The position numbers and the translations under genes were made by a program. Source: Blastocystis sp. Blastoise (Eukaryota; Sar; Bigyra; Opalinata; Blastocystidae). Taken from it: 64,000 nt of DNA. Below are positions 49,103 through 60,677 of this stretch, in pieces (the first letter of the stretch is position 1; each line of letters starts with the position of its first letter). Location: contig JBBPEB010000004.1 of the NCBI GenBank assembly GCA_039096225.1, positions 62,001 through 126,000 on the forward strand. The letters run 5' to 3'. The notes beneath the pieces are model-generated. The model saw only the letters and a program-made list of their open reading frames with translations, was not told the origin of the DNA and did not search any database.

Positions 49103-50664
49103 TTATTCATTTAATTTTTCAGTATTAAAGATAGAATTATTTGAATTATTAATTAATTGAATACTATGATTAAGTTCCCACATCCATCGATTTCTTTGTC
49201 CTTGAGTATTACAAGCAAAAACATAATCTCTAGAAATAGTTCTTAATATAAAAAAATAATTATGTTTTGATCCTTCTGATTCTTCTTCTCCATTATGACC
49301 AGGTTGATTCTTATAATTTAATACCATCTTACTAATATTAATTGAACTAATACCTTCACGTTTCTTATCTTCTTCTTCTTCAGGTAAAACAATAGAACAA
49401 CCTTCTAATAATAAACTACATATATAATTTATTATTTATAATATTATAATAATGATAATAATATAATAATAAATATAACAATGATAATTAATATAATAAT
49501 AAATATAATAATAAATATAACAATGATAATAAAAACAAATATAAATATAATAATAACAATAAAAATAATAATAATAGTAACATTAAAAAAAAACAATAAA
49601 TATAATTATATATACCCATTTTGAGGTTGAGAGTCTGTTTCAGATTTAAAATAATAAAATAATCCATCAGGTAATAAAACAAAATAATAATGATGCCAAG
49701 TATTTTTAGAATTTGTTTTCTTCCATAAATATCCATGAACAATACTATCTTGTAATTGATTTGCAGGTAAATTTAAGTTCTGACCGAATTGTTCTAAGAT
49801 TCTCTTTGAAACTAGTTGTCTAGGTTCATCTGATAAAGAACAATTATCTAATTGAGCACATTCACTAAACCATTGTTCAGTAGTCTTTCCATCATCACCA
49901 CCAAACATCGTAGGAACAATCGATCGATCTATGCAATCAGGAATAGCATGACCACTATCAAACCACATCAAAGAACTCCAACGTTTAGGACAAAATATAG
50001 AACAAATAGCCCATAATGCTCGAAGATATAAAGGTGTATTATGAGTAATACAAACAGCAGCATTGATACCTTCTTCAAGTGTAAAGTTTGGATCATCAGA
50101 AATGAAGATGTTATTTGTTGACATAAAACAAGGATAATATTTTGTAAAAATTTCAATAGAGTATTTCTGAGTTTCAGCATCTAATGAAGTATAACTAAAT
50201 TTACCAATATCACAGAAAAATACACAAAAATCTTTTATAGGTTCCTTTTTACCTGTTTTTTGAGATGCTTCATAGCAAACACGATGAATATCATCCATCA
50301 TGTAGAAAATAATAGGAATGAATTGTTCTACCGGAGGAATACCATCAGGGAAACTCATTTGACAACATAAGACGGCTCTTCCTTTATTATCGACACCACA
50401 AGGATAACAGAACCAATCCTTACATAATCTATAAACATCAGATATCTTATACTCGTCAGCATGCCAAGCTTTTCGAAATAGAGCACATTGTTTGATGATA
50501 TTTATTGTCTTAACGGTATCCATTTCATTATCGACAAGAAATCTCAAAATGTGAGTCATACGATCACCGTATTTAAAGAATTTCAAATTTTCAGGAATTG
50601 CACGATCCACTTTCTGAGCCAAATCTAACGCTTCAGCGTATGTATATACTTTTAATCCAACCAT
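49103..50664 (-). CDS. Sec14/CRAL-TRIO and PH domain protein
   Basis: Two exons, 50664-49616 and 49415-49103, join in phase 2 and encode 453 residues. Residues about 20-270 form a CRAL-TRIO lipid-binding module: N-terminal helices with ILRFLVDNEMD, then GRAVLCCQMSFPDG, FCVFFCDIGKFSYT, and the late PTMFGGDDGKT gate region. From about residue 320 a PH domain starts (IVHGYLWKKTNSKNTWHHYYFVL) and continues in exon 2 to HNYFFILRT and the final RNRWMWELNHSI helix with its conserved Trp. Such fusions bind phosphoinositides or lipids at membranes. The protein is probably cytosolic or peripheral, with no signal peptide or TM span. The first exon is intronless for 1 kb. Confidence 0.8.
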
Positions 50665-51586
50665 TAACTAATATTTTTTCCTTAAGTATATCTAATACTA
50701 TATAGTTATTTAGAATAAAATAATTTTTGGAAGAAAAGTGACTAGATAAATTATATGATTTGAGTACACACACATGAAATAGCAAGTTTGTTGTTCTTTT
50801 CAAAAAACTGACTCTCTTTTATTAATTATTCACGGTTATTCCCATCCTTTCAAAGCTATTCTTTTATCATTTTCGTACTTACATACCTTTTTCTGGAAGG
50901 TAAATCACAAGTAGTTAAATGAATATTAATTGAATAATGAACTGTAACATATGATGACCCTTTTGTCAATTATTCTATCACAAGTAAATAACGAATCTCA
51001 TTTTTAGAATATATAAAAATTTGATAAGAAGTATTCTATTTAAAAAATCACTTGCTCTTCAAATATTAAAAAAAAAAGCACAGAAATTAGGTTCATCTCA
51101 ATAAATTGTAGATAAAGTATGGGATAATACGATGAATATCACAGGAGAGAACTGTTTTCGGTTGAATCATTGAAATGATCGAGAAATTAGTTCATAACTT
51201 CGCTTTCAGAATTTATGTATGATTTATAGACTCTTGAGTGTTATGTATTATTGCAAAAACTAATAACTTCAGAGAATGGTGGCATAATTAAGCTAATTCA
51301 GTATATATATAGCTGCATAACACAATGTAGAATATATTACTTATCAAATTGAATATTAAATAAAGAATTTTATGTGAGATTCATAACAAATTTATAACAG
51401 AATATAAGAAAAATGATGAATTCAAAAAAAATATGAGAAACCACTAAATTTCTTTGAAGACCGGTTCTATTCTCGTGATTTTCTGATTAATCTAGTTTAC
51501 TACCAGAGTCATTTAAATTTTACCAACTAGTTTGATTTCTTGTATTGTATTAACTAGAAGATTCGTCTATTCGTTACACAAGAAGA
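50665..51586. other. Divergent promoter region
   Basis: Spacer of 922 bp between the Sec14-PH gene (-) and the first AGT-AlkA gene (+). It contains the TTATTCACGGTTATT element at 50824-50843. No ORF of note. Confidence 0.45.
50824..50843. promoter_or_regulatory. Candidate upstream element TTATTCACGGTTATT
   Basis: Second copy of the 15-mer found upstream of the kinase gene, at the same distance (about 160-180 nt) and in the same orientation relative to the minus-strand ATG. Confidence 0.4.
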
Positions 51587-53808
51587 ATGTCAGCCAACGA
51601 TACCTTTTATTTCATACGTCATATGACCGAAATTGGTCAGGTAACTATCGTAGAACATAATGATAAGATAAGTAATGTGTATTTACCTAATGAGGCATTT
51701 CCTGAAGGTTTTGTAGAGAAGAAAACTGAAGTTTTGAAGAAAGCATCGCAACAACTAGATCGATATTTAAAAGGATCTTTGAAAAGATTCACCGTTGAAT
51801 TGGATCCGCAAGGAACTGATGTTGCTAAGAGTATATATAAAGAGATTTCTAGAATTCCTTATGGTCGTTCAAAAACATATAAAGAAGTGGCTACTCTTAT
51901 TGGGAAGCCTGGTGCTGCATCCTCTGTATGTTCTGCGGTACATAATAATCCTATTCCTATATTGATTCCTTGTCATCGTGTTACAGATTCTAATGGATTA
52001 GTTACAGATTGGAGAAATAGTCAAGATATTTATCGAATTATATGTGATAAAGAGCACAATAAACTATTGGAAGATTCTGAAAAGAGTCGTTTAAAGAAAG
52101 AAGAAAAACTTCAAAAAATCAATAGTTCAAAGAATATAGTTGTTGATGATACTAAATCAGAACAATATTCTATAACATCTGATTCATCAAATACAGTAAA
52201 ACAACAAAATATATCAAATCCATTAAATCAACAAAATATATCCAATATATTAAAACAACAAGATTCAAAGAATTCTTCTCCTTATGTTACGACTACAACA
52301 ACTACTACAACTACCTATACATCAGATACATCTATTCATCCATCTCAAACACCTATATTTGAACATCCTAAGACAGAAAAGAAAATACAAATATCTCCTC
52401 AACCTATTCCTGTAGTTCCTTCAGCTACTGTACCATTTACTCCTGTATCTTCATTTTATCCTCCTAATACTATATCTCCAGTTAATTATACTAATACACC
52501 TATAAATGGTATGCTTCCTGTAGCTCAAGCTTATCCCATAGTTTCTACTCTGAATACAAATAGTATTCCTTTAGGAGTACCTCTTATGAATCCTTCTATT
52601 ACTACTCCTATGACTACAACAACTCCTGTAGAGAATTCTATTCATACATCTACTACAACTACTTCTATTAACACGACAACTACATCTGTTCCTACTTCAT
52701 CATTATCTCAAAATATACAACAAACTATTCAGAATTCAAATACACCTCTTTCTACAAATACAAATGATATAGTATTAAATAAAGATATTTCAAAAGAAGA
52801 TACTATAAAAATAGATACAACTAAAAAAGATATTTCTATGACTCCTACTAATAAAGATGTAAGCCAAGTTGGATCAAATACAATTATTCATAAAACAACA
52901 TCTAAGAAAAATAAAGTATCTACTAGTCCTACAATTCTTGCTTGTAAGAATACAGAAAAAGTATTTAATACTATTGAAGAGAAAAAAAGATATTTAAGAG
53001 CAAGAAGACAATATTCTGCACAATATAAAATATTTCCATATGTTCATAAAACTCTTCTTAGTGTATTTGTTCGTTGTAAGAAATCTGTTAAAGAAGACAT
53101 TGAAGCTGTTGATCCTGTGTTATATCAATATATGAATTCTGTAGGTAATCTTTCAGTTCCTATTAATACAGATGTATTTTCTTTTATAGTGGAACAAATT
53201 ATTAGTCAAAGTAAATCTTTTGAAGATGCTAATAAGATTATTCGAGATGTATATGAATTACATATGGAAATTACACCTCAAATTATTAGAACTGCTTCTA
53301 TTCGATCTCTTCGAGAAGTAGGTATTTCTCATAAGAAAGTAGAAGTTATTAAGAAATTGGCTAATGAATTATGTCAAGTGAATATGACTTTTGATTTTAT
53401 TAATTCTTTACCTACAGAGAAAGTCATTGAAACTTTAAAGAATCAACTTGGATATACTGAAGAAATGGGTCAATTATTTTGTCTTTTCTGTTTAAATAAG
53501 CCAGATATTATATGTTCGGAAAATGAATTATTTAGAAAAGGATATAAAATTATTCATCATATGGATATCCTTACTAAACAAAGAGTTGCAAAGATTAAAG
53601 AACTTTATGATGATTGTGCTAATATCGTGTCTATTTATTGTATTTATGCAGGTCATATGAGTGAATTAGAAATATTAAAAAGATCTAAAGAACAACAAGA
53701 AGCTCTTTCTAAAGAAATAACCCATCAAAATCTTTCTCTCTCTTTATCACCTTCTATTTCCTCTTCTTCAATAACTAGTAATAATAATAATAAAGATAAT
53801 AATATCTC

Positions 53809-53881
<73 letters not shown>

Positions 53882-53887
53882 AATAAC

Positions 53888-53975
<88 letters not shown>

Positions 53976-54391
53976 GTAATAATTTGGTTAATAATAATAA
54001 TAATAATAAAGCTACAATTGTTAAGAATAAAAGTAATAAGTCGATAAATTCAATAGATACAAATACAAATACAAATACAGATATTAATATTCCTCCTCAA
54101 CCTGTCTATACAACTCCTTCTGTTTCCTCTAAGAATTTATCTGAATCCTCTGAAGAAACAGAATTAACTAGAAGTGAGAGTGAAACAGATACTTCAGAAG
54201 ATGACATTATTTCTGTTGGCTCTAAACCAAATTATCAATCTCCATATACAAGTATACAATTAGAAAAACAATCCAAACCTTCTATTATTGACTCTGGAAA
54301 AGATGCTATCGTCAAAGTTGTTGATGCTGCTTCTGCTATATCAAATGTCTATAAAACTACAACAGACCCAGCTAACTGTACTATTTTCTAA
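51587..54391 (+). CDS. Degenerate AGT-AlkA fusion paralog with long Asn/Thr linkers
   Basis: A single exon of 934 codons, intronless unlike most neighbours. Residues 1-150 are an O6-alkylguanine-DNA alkyltransferase (AGT/MGMT) domain with the acceptor motif PCHRV (Cys129). The usual Arg before it (RAVG) is SSVC here, and the GGxxxK segment after it is lost. Residues about 180-460 are Thr/Pro/Ser/Asn-rich. Residues about 465-700 are a 3-methyladenine glycosylase (HhH-GPD) domain resembling that of the next gene, but the Gly-Ile-Gly-Thr-Trp hairpin is replaced and the catalytic Asp position reads Asn (ICSENELFRK). A poly-Asn run of about 60 residues and an acidic Ser-rich tail follow. It is a tandem paralog of the gene at 54.9 kb, probably with altered or lost catalysis. 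Confidence 0.8.
53817..54009 (+). repeat. Coding AAT array (poly-Asn)
   Basis: AAT codons run in frame with few interruptions inside the degenerate AGT-AlkA paralog. This is the only long AAT array of the window that is translated. Confidence 0.9.
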
Positions 54392-54899
54392 ATATTTTTT
54401 AAATAATATCTATCTTATATCCTATTATTCCATTTCATAACTCTATTAATGATTCTTTTCCATATTGATATTTTTGCTCTCTATTTCCTTATCATTATTT
54501 AATATAATCTCTTCATTATATAATCAGATTTATGAACACTTTTATTCAATTTATTTTTTTTTCTTCCGCTTTTTTAATCCTATATACGTATATATACATA
54601 TTCATCTATTTGTGTATCTATTAATTTCTTTCTTTATATATATTTTATTCATTTCTTTAACTCTGAATTTCATGTGTTTTTCTTTGGTCCACAATAGTTG
54701 TTGTTAATCATATAAATGATATCTTTGCCTATTTCCTATTGTGTTTCTATTGCTTTAATAACTCTTTACAAAGTTTTACATGAAAAAGCAAGCATCTTAA
54801 TAAAAAAATAAATATTTTTTTTTGGCGCCATTATTGTTTTTCATAATTCTTGATTAATATAATTAATTAATTCTATTATATATATTTTTCAAGTTTATT
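54392..54899. other. Spacer between the tandem AGT-AlkA genes
   Basis: 508 bp, T-rich, with TTTTTTTTTGGCGCC about 75 nt before the second ATG, a rare GC cluster for this DNA. No gene. Confidence 0.45.
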
Positions 54900-56165
54900 A
54901 TGATGTCAACTCCTGGAAGCTATTATTATATTCGTCATTCAACCATACTTGGAACATTAACTTTTATTGAACATAATAAGAAACTAACAAATATACTTTT
55001 TGAAAAAGATGAAGTACCAGCAAGAATGATAAACAAAAAAACAAAGTTATTAGAAGAAGTATCGAATCAAATTGATTCGTATCTTGATGGAGAACGAAAA
55101 TCATTCACTATTCCTTTAGATCCAAAAGGGACTCCATTCATGCTATCTATTTATAAATCATTACAGAAAGTTCCATATGGAAAAGTCACTACATATGGTT
55201 CTCTTGCTTCATCAATCAATAATACAAAAGCAGTACGTGCTGTTGGAAGTGCACTTCATAAGAATCCAATACCCATTATTATACCTTGTCATCGAGTTAT
55301 TAATAAAAATGGTGATCTTGGTGAATTTGGTGGTGGCGTTCCTTTAAAGAAGATTCTTTTAAAATTAGAACATGTTACTATATCAAATAAGAATAAGATC
55401 GATTCTCAATTCTTAGATACTCCTCTAATTCTCAATAAAAAGAATGAACAAGAAGAACAAGTAACAACACCATCTAAAGATGAAAATAAGGATATATCTC
55501 AAGAATCAATTGAATTTAGTCTTCTATCTACTGTATTTGGAACATGTTCCTCTTTTTTAGAATATGATCAAACGGCATTAAATCATTTAACAATGGCAGA
55601 TCCTCAATTAGGTGAATACATTCAAGAAGTAGGAAAAATTGAAGTTCCTCTTTCTCCTGATCTCTTTCAAGCTTTAGTTGAATCTATTATAGCTCAACAA
55701 ATCTCAACAAAAGCTTCTAGAACGGTCAGCCAACGATTCTATTCAAAATTCAAACTATTAACACCACAAGCAATTCATAAATGTCCAGTTGAAGAAATTC
55801 AAAAATTAGGTGTATCTATGAGAAAAGCTGAATATATTAAATCAGCAGCCAGTGTATTTGTCAAGAAACGATATACAATAGACTATTTCGCAAATGAATC
55901 AGATGATGTTATTCTTAAAGACTTAACAGAAATTAAAGGAATCGGTACTTGGACTGTTGAAATGCTGATGATATTTTGTTTTGGAAGACTAGATATTCTT
56001 AGTTTGAATGATTTAACAATACGTTCTGCTATGGAACAATTACATCATGTTCGAAAAATAAGTAAAGATGATGTTGTAAATTACAAAGAATTGTATTCTC
56101 CATATAACTCAATTGCTTCTATTTATCTTTGGCAATATCTTTCGGCACATCCTAAAAAGAGATAA
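54900..56165 (+). CDS. AGT-AlkA fusion: O6-alkylguanine transferase plus 3-methyladenine glycosylase
   Basis: A single exon of 421 codons (a second ATG is the next codon). Residues 1-165 are an intact AGT domain: VPYGKVTTYGSLA, KAVRAVGSALHKNP with the Arg finger, acceptor PCHRV (Cys130), and GEFGGGVPLKKILL. Residues about 215-415 are an HhH-GPD glycosylase of AlkA type: VESIIAQQISTKAS, hairpin KGIGTWTVEM, and catalytic Asp in ILSLNDLTIR. One protein could thus repair O6-alkylguanine by direct transfer and excise 3-methyladenine. Bacterial Ada-AlkA fusions are known; the order AGT then AlkA in a eukaryote is unusual. A short polar linker joins the domains. Neighbour 51.6-54.4 kb is its diverged paralog. 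Confidence 0.9.
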   Translation: MMSTPGSYYYIRHSTILGTLTFIEHNKKLTNILFEKDEVPARMINKKTKLLEEVSNQIDSYLDGERKSFTIPLDPKGTPFMLSIYKSLQKVPYGKVTTYGSLASSINNTKAVRAVGSALHKNPIPIIIPCHRVINKNGDLGEFGGGVPLKKILLKLEHVTISNKNKIDSQFLDTPLILNKKNEQEEQVTTPSKDENKDISQESIEFSLLSTVFGTCSSFLEYDQTALNHLTMADPQLGEYIQEVGKIEVPLSPDLFQALVESIIAQQISTKASRTVSQRFYSKFKLLTPQAIHKCPVEEIQKLGVSMRKAEYIKSAASVFVKKRYTIDYFANESDDVILKDLTEIKGIGTWTVEMLMIFCFGRLDILSLNDLTIRSAMEQLHHVRKISKDDVVNYKELYSPYNSIASIYLWQYLSAHPKKR

Positions 56166-56672
56166 TTTTTTTTTATCAATTTTGATTTTTCTTTGTTTTC
56201 TATACTCATTTTTTTCTGACTTTTTTTGATGTTGTAATATATGATGCTGCTTCATGAAATACATTATTTTTTTATTTCTTTTTTATAATTCTTTTAAATT
56301 CATTTTGTAAATCTCTTTTTTGATTTCATTCTCTTTTTATACATTATATTTGTAAAATATATAAATAAAATTCATGTAGAAATTGATTTGCCTTTTAGAA
56401 ATTTCTATTTTTTTTTTTTTATTATTTTTATAAAAAAAAGAAAATTCACTTTTTTATTCACAAAAAGAATCTTTGTTCCAATAGTATTTCTGAGTTTTTT
56501 GTTACCATCCATAACCGCATGATTTCTAAAAATGTTTCGTTTCTCCCAATACTTTACGTTTTTCTCACGGATATCCTATTTATATCAAGAATTCATAGAT
56601 TCCATTATTCAATTTTGTTTTTCATACACATTCCTTTTTGACTATTTTCTGAATTACATTCTTAAAAAAGAA
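56166..56672. other. Spacer and 5' region of the HGSNAT-like gene
   Basis: T-rich. The frame of the next gene is open back to an ATG at 56532, but the residues upstream of 56673 look untranslated, because a clean signal peptide starts at 56673. CCATCCATAACCGC at 56508 resembles the GGTTAT motif of other upstream regions. Confidence 0.45.
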
Positions 56673-57194
56673 ATGATTCAAAAGTTGTTGGTTGTCTTTT
56701 TCTTGTTTTCCATTGCTTTCTCCGATGAGTTCCCTAAAGACAAAATGAACTCGGCATACATTCGTTTCTATACTAGCATGGACGGATTATCTCTTGAATT
56801 CCGTAATTCTGATTGCTATGATTGTCTTTTTGATAGAATTATGACTCTTTATCCTGGACAAAATACGTATGTACTATTATCGACACTTTTATACAAAAAT
56901 AAATATACATTTTGTTTTTCTTTTTATAGTACTTATCGTGAATTTGATATGCAGCATGAACTTGATTTCCGTGTTTCAAAAGATGGTGCTTCTTCCGAAT
57001 ATTCAAGATTATCATTCCAAGAATATGGTTGTTATACTGTTCACATTCCATCTTTTAACGAAACTGTATATATATTTTTTATTCTATTTTTTATTATTCT
57101 GATTCTTATATATATATAATGAATAATTATAATTCTTATTATATTTGATAAATATATAAAATTGTGTTCAAAAACATAGTTTTTAGAATAGTAA

Positions 57195-57248
<54 letters not shown>

Positions 57249-57803
57249 TGTCTATTTGGGTAGATAAACCTGGTCATGACTATGATACTGCTGCTTATTA
57301 TATGCTTGGAGGATCCTTATTACTCCTTGTTCTCTATATTATTGTATATATATATAGATATATATAGATAAACATTGTATAATTTATTATACATATATGT
57401 TTATATATCTTTTAGGGAGAAAACTTATATAAGAAGTATTATAAGAATAAATATCAACCCTTACAAACAGAAGAAACCAAAAAAGTATATACTTTTTAAT
57501 ATATATATATATATATATAGGCTGATGATAAAGCTAGTAAACGTGTTTTAACTATTGATATATCCTTATATATATATATATATATTATATTTATTGTTAA
57601 TGTTTTTTTGTTATTTCTTAACATGTCACGTGTATCGTGGAATATGGCTTCTCTTCATGATCTATTCGAACTTCGGTAACATATATATATATAATAATAA
57701 TATTGATTTGAAATACTATTTCTCATCTATCCTAGGAGGTGGTTGGTATTACTGGTGGCGTCACGTGGCGTATAACGGCACGTCCATGGCTGATTTGTGT
57801 TTC

Positions 57804-57881
<78 letters not shown>

Positions 57882-58462
57882 TTTCAATTATACCTATTCA
57901 TAAATAATATATATATATATATAGTTTTATGTTTTGTATGGGTTGTTCTCTTCGTCTTTCTATTAATAATAATCTTAAACAATTATATGCACAAGGTTAT
58001 TCAAGTTTGAAAGTGTTTACTAAAATATCATTTAAAGTATTACGTAGATGTATTGTTTTTGTTCTTTTCTGCTGGTTACAAAATGGAAATACTAATTTTA
58101 AAGATGCACGTCTTTTTGGAGTTATGGTTTATTTCGCTATTTCTTACTTCATTAACAGTTATATATTTATATTCCGTTATATGGTTAATAAACATTTCCC
58201 AAATACTCAAAAATATGAGTATTTATTATGTTGTTTATTATGTTTATTATTATGTTTATTATTATGTTTATTATTATTATTATGTTTATTATTATGTTTA
58301 TTATTATGTTTATTATTATTATATAGTCTTCTCTTTGAGCTTGTACCCATTCTCATCTGTTTCTTCACGTATGTTTCTATTTCTCTCTTTCTCTACTTAT
58401 ATATATATATATAGTAATTGGGGATTATCAGAATTCCTTCCTCTTCCAGAAGGATGCCCAAG

Positions 58463-58527
<65 letters not shown>

Positions 58528-59742
58528 CCCTCCATTTAGGTTACCGTGGTCCAGGTGGTAAGGGGGATCAGGGAAAATATCCTCATTGTACTGGGGGTGC
58601 TAATAGAATTATTGATATATCCACTTCTATATTATTTATTACTATTCATTATTATGTTTATTATTATTCTATTTCTTAATTATATACAATTACTTATTGG
58701 GTGAGAATCACGTGTATACTGGTACGTCATGTAAGCCATTATATAATTGTTTAAGTACAGATAGTGAAGGTGTGTTAGGATCGCTTAATGCAGCATGTAT
58801 TACCTATCTTGGATCTATTGTATATATATATATTATTGTATTATTATATTTATGATTATTGTAGTCAATTTATATATTATATATATATTAATATATTTGT
58901 CAATTATATATATAATATATATTCTATATAGGTTACCTATGTTTCTAATTATTATAAATCTCTTTCTGACAATAAGATTCGTCATCTTTCTCTTATTTCC
59001 TGGTGCTCCATTCTTGGTTTTTGTTGTTTACTCTTCGCGGGTATTTTATGTGGATTTAAACGTGATGGCGGGTATATGCCTATTAATAAGACATTATGGT
59101 CTACTTCATTCATTCTTTATGTTGCAGGATTAGATTTTATTATGTTCATCTTCGTCTATCTTCTGGTATTTATTATTATTATATTTATTATTATTATTAT
59201 TATACTTATTATTATATTTATTATTATATTATTATATTATATTTATTATACTTATTATTATATTATATTTATTATATTTATTTTTATTATATTATATTTA
59301 TTATATTTATTATTATTATATTTATTATTATTATATTATATTTATAATATTATTATATTATATTTATTATTATATTTATTATTATTATATTATAATATAA
59401 TATAAATAATATACTATACTATATATAGGTTGATGTTAATAAGGTTTGGTCTGGTTACCCCTTCCAGGCTGCCGGTATGAACCCTCTCATCGTATATATG
59501 ATCCATGAAATGTGCATGCATATTATGCCATTCGGGTATATATATATATATATATATATTATTTAAGAAAAATAAATTCTGCTATATCTCTTTCTCTCTC
59601 TATATATATATATATATATAGATATGATTTTGAAACAAAAGATCATCTTCATTATATGATTTCTCAATGGGTTATGGGATGTGGTGCATGGTTATGTATC
59701 GCGAACTATTTACGTAGAACAAAAACATTTATTAAAATATAA
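56673..59742 (+). CDS. HGSNAT: HGSNAT-like lysosomal acetyltransferase
   Basis: Fifteen exons join in phase: 56673-56866, 56930-57065, 57248-57343, 57416-57484, 57521-57559, 57630-57675, 57736-57808, 57925-58218, 58327-58368, 58415-58464, 58540-58616, 58688-58819, 58932-59165, 59429-59535 and 59622-59742, giving 569 residues. A signal peptide (MIQKLLVVFFLFSIAFS) and a luminal domain precede the first TM span. Then come LTIDVYRGIW, the catalytic-His block WWRHVAYNGTSMADLCFP, GCPRGYRGPGGKGD with KYPHCTGGANRIID, LLGENHVY, EGVLGSLNA, and the late AAGMNPLIVYMIHE. These match heparan-alpha-glucosaminide N-acetyltransferase, which moves acetyl groups across the lysosomal membrane. Introns 5 and 11 are AT-AC. 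Intron 7 (57809-57924) contains no GT at all. Confidence 0.88.
57560..57629 (+). other. AT-AC (U12-type) intron 5 of the HGSNAT-like gene
   Basis: 5' end ATATCCTTAT is the exact U12 consensus. Branch-like TTTCTTAAC lies about 10 nt before the terminal CAC. It is 70 nt long and contains no AG dinucleotide. Splicing gives Ile-Asp-Val-Tyr-Arg-Gly, the conserved family motif. Confidence 0.88.
57809..57924 (+). repeat. TA-microsatellite intron without a GT donor
   Basis: About 70 nt of pure TA, then TTCTTTCAATTATACC and more TA up to ATATAG. Protein continuity (LCFPYFMFCMG) sets the junction near 57808, but no GT exists between the exons. Confidence 0.75.
58617..58687 (+). other. AT-AC (U12-type) intron 11 of the HGSNAT-like gene
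   Basis: 5' end ATATCCACTT, branch-like TTTCTTAAT, 3' end TATATAC; 71 nt. Splicing GAT to AAT keeps phase and joins GGANRIID to NYLLGENHVY as in the family. Confidence 0.85.
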
Positions 59743-60319
59743 AAAATAAATTATTTTTGATATTTTTATTATGTTTTCCATTAATTTTTTGTTTTTGTTT
59801 AATAATCATGAATACAAAAGGATTCTTCACACAAATATATATATATATATATATTTCACAAACTACTACTATTCCAGTCACTGTTTATATTCATATAATA
59901 GACTATATTTATAATATACTAAATAATAAAGATTAGTATAAATATTGATAAAAATGTATAAATATACTAATGCATTGTTTTTATATTTCTGTATTATTTA
60001 AGAAAAATACAAAAACAATGAGTGTAATATACAATAAATAAAAAAAATACACATGTAATTTGTTTCATTATTTATTTTGTATTATAAATATAAATCTAAA
60101 TAACAAAACAATAAATATGATAAAAACATATAAATAAAGAACTACGAACATAACTTCTTTTGAATATAAATAGTTATATATATAATAATGTTACTCATAA
60201 AAGAAAGATGTAAGAGAATAGACATAAAAAGAAAGAAATAAAAAACGTGTTTGACTCAAAAAGCATCATTTTATTATATATATAGACAATATATATACTA
60301 TGTATATTATATAATATAT
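59743..60319. other. Intergenic, convergent 3' ends
   Basis: AT-rich spacer between the HGSNAT-like and ODC-like genes. Nothing recognised. Confidence 0.5.
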
Positions 60320-60580
60320 TTAGAGTTGTTTACATTTACAATAATATTCATAGGCTTCATCTGTTAAGTCTTGTCGACGTATATAGAACACACGTCTCTG
60401 TCCCTCACGCACCTGCTTCGTACATAACGACATAGTATATGCACCCATATTCTTAAAAAGGAGCCAATCCCCGTTGGGAAGAAGAGGAAGAGGAGCATTG
60501 TAATTCACTATATATATATATATATATAATTAAAGAGAAGAGAAGTATATATTGATATTGGTATATATTGATATAGATAT

Positions 60581-60677
<97 letters not shown>

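Noticed and set aside
56532-56672. N-terminal extension of the HGSNAT-like frame
   Set aside because: Residues before 56673 are Phe/Tyr-rich filler. A clean signal peptide begins at the ATG at 56673.
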